A stretch of DNA of 16,080 nucleotides from Gonapodya sp. JEL0774 (lineage: Eukaryota > Monoblepharomycota > Monoblepharidomycetes > Monoblepharidales > Gonapodyaceae): NCBI GenBank assembly GCA_027604505.1, contig JADIIX010000285.1:1-16080 (forward strand). The letters are read 5' to 3'. Below are positions 8,701-16,080 of the stretch, piece by piece; within the stretch, counting starts at the first letter, position 1, and each line of letters opens with the position of its first letter. The notes under the pieces were generated by a model that saw only the letters and a program-made list of their open reading frames with translations, searched no databases and was not told where the DNA came from. The position numbers were made by a program, and so were the translations under genes.

Positions 8701-11700
8701 CCAACTCCGTCACGTCGACCGCCGCCTCCCCCTCTACCCGAGAATGTGTCGGCTGCATTTGACGATTACGGATCGGAAGAGGAGATACCTTCACCACCTC
8801 GACCGCAGCAAATGATCGCAGGCGCCATGCCGGTTTCCACCCCGCCACCGATGGTGGAATCACTTCGGACGTTGGACCCGCCCCCGCTTGTTGTGCCCCC
8901 GAAATGGGCCCCGGGCACACTTGCACATGGAGCAAGGGTGGCAGGTCAAATGCAGAGCCAACAGCTTGCACAGTCTGGAGTGCCAATGCAATATCAGCAG
9001 CAGCAATATTCTCCGGGTATGCATCCTCCAGCAGGTTATCCACCCCAAAGCCCTGTTCCTGGCAGTATGCGAGCCGGATCTGTTGCGGGAAGTTACGATG
9101 CCTATCAAAATCCAGGCGCGCATGGATATCCTCCAATACAAGTTCACCAGTATTACGAAGATCCTCGATTGCAACAGTGGCAAAACGGCCGAAACGCCGC
9201 TCCTTCGCCGCTGGGAGGTTACGATTCCGCGTGGGAATCGGCTTCGGCAAGATACACGCCGTCTCGCGCGTCCAGTCCAACGGGTTCCGAGACTGGGTCG
9301 ATGGATCCTCGAAATGGACCTGTGAAATGGGGCAAGTCGAGGCATCAATTTTCATCCTTGCCAGGAGAAATGCACGGTGTATCTTCGCAAAAGCAGTCGT
9401 ACAGGAGGGTGCAGACCATGCTCGGAATGAGCTCTGTTGGACCATCGCCTTCACCAGTACCAAGCGTATTGGAGCGCCCGAACTCAGCTATGGGTTACAA
9501 GTCACGTGCCAGTCCGGTCCCAGGATACCAAGCGGGCACACCTCAGCCTCCCAACCTCCAACCAGGTCGTATGCATTCTCGAGCAGAATCCTACACAGAA
9601 GGGACGACGGTATCAGCTGCACAGTTGGCACCGCCGCCCATTGATGTACCTCAACCTGCAGTTCCGGCCTACAACGCGATTCCTCCACCTGGTACCGTGC
9701 AATCAGTGGCGTTGCCTCCGCAGCGAAATCGGTCCCTTAACCGCAGAGGGAAAGGTGCGGCGCCGATCCCTGACGTCCAAGGTCCTCCACCCAGTATCTC
9801 GGTCTCGCAACAAAATGGCAATGTGCCTACAGTTGTCGCCCCACCACCGCGCATTTCTTCCCGTCACGCGACGTTCAATAACGCCATGCAGCAACTGCAA
9901 AAGGGCTCCGCGGACGATGGAGCGAACTTGTTCCTGCCCAACCCTTCGAGAGGATTCTTTGGAGCAGCCACCGGGCAAGGGTCAGGATCCGAACCTGAAG
10001 ATGATGGTTTCGGGCCTCCGCTCGAACGTCGGGCAGGCTCTTCGTCGGGTTCTTCGGACAAGGACGATTCAAGCGTCCGAGGTGTGCAGGTCGTGCTAGT
10101 GAAAGACATGGAAGCAGTGGTGGACACTAGATCAGAAATAACATATGAGGAGGCTGAAAGAGCATTGGCATGGGCAAAAGCGACCGCAGATGATGAAGAG
10201 AAGGTGAGTCTGATTCTATGAGACCGCGATAATGATCTCTACTTGAATGCGGCCACGTTTTTTCGTAATCCAGTTTGAAGTGTTGGAGTTCCTTCTCGAC
10301 CATTTGGGTATGTTACCTCCACCACCTTGGGACAATCCGGACCGCGCTGTGTACCTCGGCCACGAAGTTGTTTCAATGATGAGAAAGCTTGCTTACAAGA
10401 AGTACAATCCTCGCGCCCAATATACTATGGGTAATTTGTACGTCAGCGGATTGCCTGAGAACTGTCGCAAGAAGGACAAGAATGGGGTCCCTGAAGAGTG
10501 GAAACCTCAGTACGGGCGCGCGAATGATCTGTGGTTGATGGCAGGAAAGCGCAACCATGCAGATGCCATCTACAACTCGTAAGTAATCATTTGGTTGATC
10601 TCAGTGCATGAGCCATGTGCTTCAGAGAATCCCTAATTGAACATTATCGCACGTTCCAATAGCGCTCTTTGCTCTGAGCGGGGATTGGGTACACCAAAAT
10701 CTGGATCACGTGCCCTTCAGTTGTACCGGAAGGCGGCTGCAATGAATCATCCTGGCGCCATGACCCGACTCGCTCAAGCGCTCCTCAATGGAGATCTGGG
10801 AGCAGTCAAAGCTCCCCGGGATGCGGTGAAATGGCTTAACTTGGCCGTTTCGTATGCCAATGATAGGTTCCCAAATGCTTGTGTGGAGCTTGCCAGATGT
10901 CATAGTGATGGGATCAAAAACGTTGTCATTCGGGATGAGAGTTATGCTTTTGGGTTGCTACTCAAAGGAGCAGATCTCGGAGATCCTGAGGCGCACTTTA
11001 GGTGTGTATCTACGACGAGATTCTTCTACGTTGAGAACCTCACATTTTGACGTGCTTGGTTTTTCCGTTTCATTCTCAAGGCTGGGTCGGTGCTTCGAAA
11101 GTGGTCATCTGTCAAATACCATCCGGCAAGATCTCGCTGTCCACCACTATGCGCTTGCGGCAGCGAAGGGACACGCCGAGGCCGCCCTGGAAATGTCAGG
11201 ACTATACCTTGCAGGATACCCAAGTGCCCATCCTGAAGACACTGTTCCCACAGTTGAACCGAGTAGGCGGAAAAAGCCCGACGATCAAAGCAGTTCGGAT
11301 AGCGATAGTGACACCGAAGCTGCTCCTTTGGCACCGAGAACGAGCTCTCTCGCAGCCAATATCGGGGGTAACCGGTCGCAGTTCTCAAGCGCCGATGTCA
11401 ATGGCGATATTCATCTCCCAGCAAAACCGGCATCCTTCCACCTTCCTCAATCTGATGCTTTGGCGCTGCAGTATGCAGTGCTTGCTGCTGAGCAGGGACT
11501 GCCCCGGGGGATGTTTGCGCTTGGGTACTTCTACGATAATGGTATTGGTGTTCGAGAAGATGTGGAAGCAGCCGTCGCTTGGTACAAGGAAGCTGCTGAG
11601 AGAGGAGATGCCGAGGCATTGGCGCGGCTTCGGGATATGGGTAGAGGAGACTGGAAGTGGGCGAAACTAGCGGACAAGAAGGAGAAGGAAGCTCGAAAGG

Positions 11701-11750
11701 CGCAGAAGCGATTGGCAAAGCAAGCGGCAAAGCAAAATGGAACATTCTGA
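5726..11750 (+). CDS. Skt5/Chs4-like Sel1-repeat protein (putative chitin synthase activator)
   Basis: Five exons: 5726-7855, 7939-10203, 10274-10578, 10663-11001 and 11081-11750. The introns are 83, 70, 84 and 79 bases, with donors GTAAGT, GTGAGT, GTAAGT and GTGTGT and acceptors TAG, CAG, TAG and AAG, all in phase. The product has 1902 residues. Residues 1 to about 1440 are disordered: Ser/Thr/Pro-rich, a Gln/His-rich tract at about 171-250, four copies of an R-x-A-A...LAASVG motif, a 13-residue tandem repeat and many poly-Pro stretches. From about 1466 a solenoid of Sel1 repeats follows (NSALCSERGLGTPKSGSRAL, LGRCFESG, ALGYFYDNGIGV, AVAWYKEAAERGDAEAL). Repeat order and spacing resemble yeast Skt5, which recruits and activates chitin synthase III at sites of polarised growth. 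Differences are an acidic disordered insert of about 65 residues before the last repeats and an end in NGTF, with no C-terminal CAAX box as in yeast Skt5. The start is uncertain: ATG 5726 has A at -3, ATG 5801 is the alternative, and a splice from the upstream frame is possible. Confidence 0.75.
6914..7700 (+). repeat. Four dispersed copies of a coded RxAAxxLAASVG-type motif
   Basis: Copies start near 6914 (SRRLAAKYMGAR), 7391 (PKRSAANLLAASLS), 7541 (TSKRLASQILAASVG) and 7643 (SPSRRAADVLAASVG). All lie in exon 1 of the Sel1-repeat gene at about residues 397, 556, 606 and 640. Each has two basic residues, then an Ala-rich amphipathic stretch, inside otherwise disordered Ser/Pro-rich sequence. 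The last three are closest to one another. They look like a repeated short binding motif; the partner is unknown. Confidence 0.6.
8455..8571 (+). repeat. 39-base tandem repeat, three copies (two good, one diverged)
   Basis: Units at 8455-8493, 8494-8532 and 8533-8571 code for NRRSRVLDDSTAL, NRRSRVLDDSTAS and KRLSRSMEEVNVV. The first two differ at only a few bases; the third keeps the basic-RS-hydrophobic-acidic pattern. It lies in exon 2 of the Sel1-repeat gene, about residues 883-921. The R-x-S pattern followed by acidic residues suggests a phosphorylation or docking site, which is an inference. Confidence 0.8.
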
Positions 11751-12333
11751 GATGGAAACTGACACACTTCTGGGTTTTCGGTACATTGTTCAACCAATGG
11801 ACTAGTATGGTCGAAAATTTGAGTCTCTACAGGCAGACGTAATGGGAATATTTTGGAATTAGAAGTCATACCGAGTTACGAGAGCAGTACCCTTGGACTA
11901 AGCGACAACGATTTTCTGGGTGTTTTCCTGGTACGAGTAGATACTATGCTTATAATTGTAAGCAAGGTGGTGGTTCCATAGAGCATAGTAGTCTTATCAA
12001 GCCTGTACCCGCACGGCATCTCTCTCAAAAATGGCAGGCATTGGTGTTGGGGACATGAAAGTGTTGCAGCAATGGTTGGTTTTTGCGTTTCCCTTCTCTC
12101 ACTAACTGGCGGTATCCTTCCCTCTCATTCCCTTTTCGTTATTCGACACTTTTCCCCAATGCTTCATCTGAAAGAAATATGAACACAGCAATACACAAAT
12201 ATCATCTCATGTACGAAAACTGTAATCTTCCTCCCCGCTATTGCTTCATATTTTAGATCTTGAGCCTTTGGTGTCTGCCTCACGTGCAATTCCTGCGAAT
12301 GGAGGATTCTTTGCAAGGGGTGACGAAGTGTTG
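11751..12333. other. Convergent intergenic region between the Sel1-repeat gene and the amidase gene
   Basis: The genes on either side end towards each other, so this 583-base stretch holds both 3' untranslated regions. Composition is ordinary and no open frame, tRNA, repeat or hairpin of note was seen. Its right end may be coding: a possible last intron (12371-12293) would give the amidase a final exon at 12292-12246. Confidence 0.6.
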
Positions 12334-14778
12334 CTATGGGAGCACGACAACTAATACGAAAAGCGCCATACCCACACTTGGTGGAAGTGCTCGGGGTCCT
12401 CGAGCTTGCTCAAACGCGTAAGCCAGCTGAATCAAAACTGTGATTAAAACCTTATCAGTGAATGTTCACACGCCAGTTCACTATTGTGCAAAATACTTGG
12501 TTCAGAGCATTCAGTTCCGACAAACGAGATTCCAAACGGGGTGCCGACTTCATCTACCCCAAGCGGAACTGAGATTATCTGACGAGGATCGATAAATGGT
12601 GGAACGGATTGTGTAGGGATTCGCGAAAATGCAAATGCAGACCGTACCGGATATCCTACGACTTTGGCGAACACAATTCATTCCGACGCTTAAAATAAGT
12701 AAGCAATTTTGATAACTTACAGTTTGCAGGTGTCGTAACAGCATGCTCAGTGGTGGTGAGTGTAACCAGCGCCTTCACGTTGTAGATTGAAAGAGCGGCA
12801 TCGATGCCATCCCGGCCTCCTTGGCGGGTTAAATTCGCTCGTGCTTGCGTGTACTTCGGGTCAAATAGGTTGGTAGTGGCCTTTGCAAGACAGATTATGG
12901 ATTGTCAGTGTTTGGGGTCGCTCCTCGACGTGAATCTCACCACCGCGGCTTCGAACCGAGCGCTATTAAAGCGATGACCCATCTCTTTTGGTTCACGCTT
13001 GTTGAACTCTGCAATGTGTGAATTGTCTTGATGTGCCACATCCTTGAAGCGAGAACCTTGCGCAGCCCACCTATTACATCTTCGACAGTCATGACTTTCG
13101 ATCCTTCCACCCAGTTGAAATATTGCAATAGGCCTTGTTTGAACTCAAAATCTAGAACCGTTAAAAGATCCGAGTGATTCGGTGACCACGATTTCTGAGC
13201 AATGTCGATCGCTCTGCCAACAACAACGGGAGGTTACTTTTGTTTTCACATCAAGTCCGGGACCGGTGTTTCGAAAACCAGAAAGTGCTCTGCATACGTT
13301 GGAATATCAGCAGGGTCTACTACCACTGCCCCCACGGACTGAAGTATCTTAAGGGCATTCGCAAAGCCCATCTGCGCTGCTTTGGATGCCAGTGCGATGT
13401 ACGGCCTGCGAATTCCATAAATATTTAGCGGAGCTACGAAACAAGACTACGATATCGGAGAGCGACGCTGTTATAACGACTCACGTTCGTGCAACACCCA
13501 CTCTCCACCCTTCGACCCTTGGTTGGAGGAAAGTTTCGTAGCTCGGTGGAATCCTACCGATGCATCTCGCTGTTGCTGGGTCCTTTACATCCATCCCTTC
13601 ACGCTGTACTATGGCATCTAACGTGAGGACGGCGTCGCGGACTGTGCGTGCCCTGATTGTACGGTAATTTGCACAACGGTAAAAGCTGATACGTTCAGCG
13701 TCACTTACATTGGCCCAACTGTATCTTGAGAACCTGCGATAGGAATGACGCCGTAACGAGAGATAAGTCCGACGGTTGGTTTGATGCTGTGAGGAAGGAG
13801 GGGTGGCGTGTGTCCAAAATTGCCAAGAATGCTGTACCGCCCCACACCACATGCCTACCGACCCTACACAGCCTTGAGCACTTGCCGGCATTGTAATGCT
13901 TCCATCGGTCTCGCTTCCGAGAGACACCGCACACATGCATGTGGTGACCGCTGTTGCTGATCCCGAAGAGGAACCCGATGTACTTGCGGCGAGATTGTAG
14001 GGATTGAGATTGAGGCCGCCACGAGCAGACCAGCCCGATATGGAGTTGGTTGAGCGGTCTCATATGGAGGCATTTGATGTGGGAAGCAGGTGAAGCGCAA
14101 TGGAGTGTTCGCGTTCGTGATGAAATGATACGCGGACCTACAATTGGCCCACTCTGACATATTGGCTTTCGCAAGGATAATAGCACCCGCTTTCCGGAGC
14201 TTTGCGATGACCGTGGCGTCCTCCGGGGCCTTGGCTCCAAGCAGGGCCAAACTACCTGCTGTTGTCTCCATTTTGTCTCTTGTTGCAATGTTGTCCTTTA
14301 AAGATATAAGTGCATGTAGAAACGTCTTCTACATGCCATAAAAACAGCCGTGATACAGAATCCACCAACCTTGACAGCGATCGGCACGCCGTGGAGCGGA
14401 CCCGCTACCACACCCGCTTTTCTCTCTGCATCTCTATCTGCGGCGATCGTGAGTGCATCTGGATTCACTTCGATAATAGCTCGCAGAATCGGGTTAAGGC
14501 GTTCGATCTGGCTGATGTAGCTTTGGGTGAGTCTGGAGAATGACGACAGTGACATGGATGCCGATCGCGATCAATGAAAATCATCTCAGATAGCAGAGAC
14601 AAATGAGTCACGAACTGGACAGAAGTGATGGTTCCGGAGGAAAGCGCATGCTGGATGCTGTCGAGAGAAGCTATGCAATGGCAAGTATCGATGAGATCGT
14701 GACAATCGTGACCTTTTCTCGTGGACGAACATGCAGATGGAAAGGCGGAATACCTTCCAAGATATCGAATACGGGCAT
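12334..14778 (-). CDS. Amidase-signature family hydrolase (PF01425 type)
   Basis: Fourteen exons in minus-strand order: 14778-14754, 14670-14616, 14532-14370, 14295-14142, 14058-13863, 13786-13709, 13652-13485, 13405-13298, 13213-13071, 13008-12941, 12880-12721, 12661-12648, 12578-12497 and 12437-12334. They sum to 1518 bases and 505 residues, and every junction restores conserved family sequence. The start is the first ATG after an in-frame stop. Landmarks are [13 protein letters not shown] with Lys81, [34 protein letters not shown] with Ser162, TDGSI with Ser186, [49 protein letters not shown] and LAYAFEQA. Lys81, Ser162 and Ser186 are the expected catalytic Lys, cis-Ser and nucleophilic Ser of carbon-nitrogen hydrolases. 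The substrate cannot be told; fungal members range from acetamidases to fatty acid amide hydrolases. No signal peptide is seen. The end is uncertain: read-through ends in a hydrophobic tail at 12334, while an extra 79-base intron would end it at 12246 with 508 residues. Confidence 0.88.
12648..12661 (-). other. 14-base micro-exon of the amidase gene
   Basis: It is flanked by an intron of 59 bases (12720-12662, GTAAGT...AAAG) and one of 69 bases (12647-12579, GTACGG...TCAG). It completes a Phe codon and adds Val-Gly-Tyr-Pro, giving the family motif VGYPIISVPLG across the junctions. Without it the conserved GYP would be lost. Support is from phase and family conservation only. Confidence 0.7.
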
Positions 14779-15030
14779 CGCTCCTTATCGCTCTCCTTAC
14801 TTCCGCTCCTGCTTGATCCTCAGGGTATGTGTTTTATCCAGAGGTACACATGATACCGACATCCCATTAACTAACTTCCTTGTTTGGGCCCAATCAAACG
14901 TGCATTGTAATCTACGAATCTTGTGGAATAATACAATATGAATGTTTGCTGTTTGATAAGGCCAGCAATTCCGCTAATGAGCCTGTTGCGTTTCCAACGA
15001 GTTCCACCCAGAACTCTTCAATCCCACAAT
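14779..15030. other. Short intergenic region between two minus-strand genes
   Basis: These 252 bases must hold the 3' untranslated region of the UPF0642 gene and the promoter and leader of the amidase gene. Next to the amidase start, the sequence read on the minus strand is purine-rich (ggagcgg and aggag words). No TATA box or other motif is clear, and no further coding exon was supported. Confidence 0.5.
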
Positions 15031-15913
15031 CTACCAGCTTCTCTGCATACCTCTCCTTGCCAGCTCATTCTTACCAAGCTTGACACCTTTGACGCCAGGT
15101 AACCGCACTTTCGATTTTCCACGTTTGATGCGAGACATCTGATTGCGAGAAAGGTACAAGGTTGGGTTAAGCCGACGAAGTCGCGTGAGAGAGGGTCCAG
15201 CATCTGAGAGGAAGTGGGGTGATGAGAAGGAGTCTGGAACTGGCTCCTTTGAAACACCAAAATGGCTCTCACCTTCCTCCATCTTGACAACTTCATCCTC
15301 AACCTTGGGTTCTTGGTCCAAATCGGCCTCTTCTTCGTCCCCGAGAACAATTGTGTCGGGATTCTCCTCGTTAGCCCCACCAATATTTTTCACTTCTGAG
15401 CTCCGTCCTCGGCGTCCATCTTCTCGTTCCCGTGCAGCAGCTATCCGATCTCCCGTTTTCGCCAGAATTTCAGGTTTCGATCCCGTACGAACAAAGTCCA
15501 AAAAGTTGAACGGTCTGGGCCGCCCATCGTCATAAGTGGATGGTATAGCAGTAGCGGACTCGGTGAGAGGGACGGAGACGAGTTTGTTGGCCAGTCGCCT
15601 CGAGACACGGCCTGCTCGAGCAACTTCGACAGGTGCGAATAGGTTGTCTCGCTTGATGGCGCGGAACTTCCGCTTCGTTTTGGAGCGTACTGAGATTCGG
15701 ATACGGACTCAGATAAGAGACGCCCACAGGCAAAATGGTGGCTATATCAAACGAGAGTTCCATTGCTCAACTCACATCCTTTCTGAAAAAGTGTGGAATC
15801 GTGATCCCAGGGGGTTCAGTTTTGCAGAGTGTACGCAGTCGGTCCGGTTAGCGTTTGCCAGGTTCGCATAAGCATGCTGACAGGTGATATTTGGCCGCTG
15901 GACTCACAGCCAT
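15031..15913 (-). CDS. UPF0642/DUF2423 family protein, predicted nucleolar
   Basis: Three coding exons: 15913-15908 (6 bases, Met-Ala), 15782-15776 (7 bases) and 15689-15031. The introns are 125 and 86 bases, both with GTGAGT donors and CAG acceptors. They sum to 672 bases and 223 residues. The spliced start reads MAKGLRSKTKRKFRAIKR, close to the MAKSLRSK-K+ start I recall for the UPF0642/DUF2423 family, which includes yeast YBL028C, a small basic nucleolar protein thought to act in ribosome biogenesis. The family domain runs to about residue 43 (NLFAPVEVARAGRVSRRLA). A middle part is charged and disordered, with an acidic stretch at about 122-145 (GDEEEADLDQ). The last 40 residues are strongly basic (SRIKRGKSKVRL), suiting a nuclear or nucleolar protein that binds RNA. 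The 5' exons rest on phase and family conservation; the last exon is secure. Confidence 0.78.
15776..15782 (-). other. 7-base micro-exon of the UPF0642 gene
   Basis: The exon aaaggat lies between a TTTTTCAG acceptor and a GTGAGT donor. Joined to atggct before it and ta after it, it gives Met-Ala-Lys-Gly-Leu-Arg, which restores the family's N-terminus. No other combination of nearby ATG, donors and acceptors that I tried gives this start. Confidence 0.68.
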
Positions 15914-16080
15914 CGTCGGTTTCCTGTATCTACTTTCGGGGTCGGTGTCGTGGGCTTTCTCTTTCCACTCCAGTTTGGACCAAAGCACTCACACTCATTA
16001 TTGATATTAGTGGGTTTCAAAGTTGACTGAAATCGAATTATAATACGCACATTCTCGGCGACTTAAAACCGTCTCCCAGC
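15914..16080 (-). promoter_or_regulatory. Upstream region of the UPF0642 gene, cut by the window end
   Basis: It lies directly before the ATG at 15913 on the minus strand. It contains an AT-rich patch (attataatac on the + strand near 16037-16046). No neighbouring gene could be supported within the window. Promoter function is inferred from position. Confidence 0.35.

Noticed and set aside
8600-9463. Minus-strand 287-codon frame inside the Sel1-repeat gene
   Set aside because: It lies wholly antisense to exon 2, whose plus-strand frame joins in phase to the Sel1 repeats.
11751-12333. Search for tRNA or small RNA genes in the convergent gap and the other gaps
   Set aside because: No cloverleaf-like A-box and B-box pair, and no strong hairpin, was found by eye.
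14603-14941. Plus-strand 112-codon frame over the amidase 5' end
   Set aside because: It overlaps amidase exons 1 and 2 and their intron in antisense, with no domain and no start or splice support.
1-16080. Search for a biosynthetic cluster, defence system, transposon or other novel gene system
   Set aside because: The genes are unrelated housekeeping or cell-wall and metabolic genes. No terminal repeats, transposase, reverse transcriptase, polyketide synthase or peptide synthetase motifs, or array structures, were seen.

Overview
The window is nuclear DNA of a filamentous fungus, most likely a basidiomycete of the Agaricomycetes type. The reasons are short introns (56 to 125 bases) with GT...AG ends in phase with conserved proteins, one gene cut into 14 exons, pyrimidine-rich leaders before start codons, monocistronic genes, and fungal-type proteins. 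No bacterial operon, virus, transposon, CRISPR array, rRNA or tRNA was seen.

Layout. (1) 162-1604 (+): an intronless gene for a probable mitochondrial small-subunit ribosomal protein of the mS26/Pet123 type, swollen by Gly-rich hexanucleotide repeats. (2) 1605-2914: a 1.3 kb gap with G runs and a purine-rich stretch. (3) 2915-5314 (+): a roughly 800-residue, almost wholly disordered Pro/Ser/Thr/His-rich protein of unknown function. It may instead be the 5' exon of the next gene. (4) 5726-11750 (+): a five-exon gene for a 1902-residue Skt5/Chs4-like Sel1-repeat protein with a very long disordered N-terminus. (5) 12334-14778 (-): a 14-exon amidase-signature enzyme of 505 residues with a complete Lys-Ser-Ser triad. 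(6) 15031-15913 (-): a 223-residue UPF0642/DUF2423 protein, predicted nucleolar, whose start is encoded across a 6-base coding exon and a 7-base micro-exon.

The left part (about 160 to 7000) is very GC-rich, low in complexity and open in many frames on both strands. From about 7900 on, base composition and codon use look ordinary. The boundary lies inside the long first exon of the Sel1-repeat gene. Overlapping long ORFs in the left part are treated as shadows of the frames given here.

The genes do not form a visible pathway. Two relate to ribosomes (mitochondrial mS26, nucleolar UPF0642), one to chitin synthase control and cell polarity, and one to amide hydrolysis. I found no convincing undescribed system. 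The most interesting points are the two micro-exons, the in-frame stop-free intron in the amidase, repeat expansion inside a mitoribosomal protein, and repeated short linear motifs in the Sel1-repeat protein. Exon structures were worked out by hand from splice signals, reading phase and family conservation, without transcript data.
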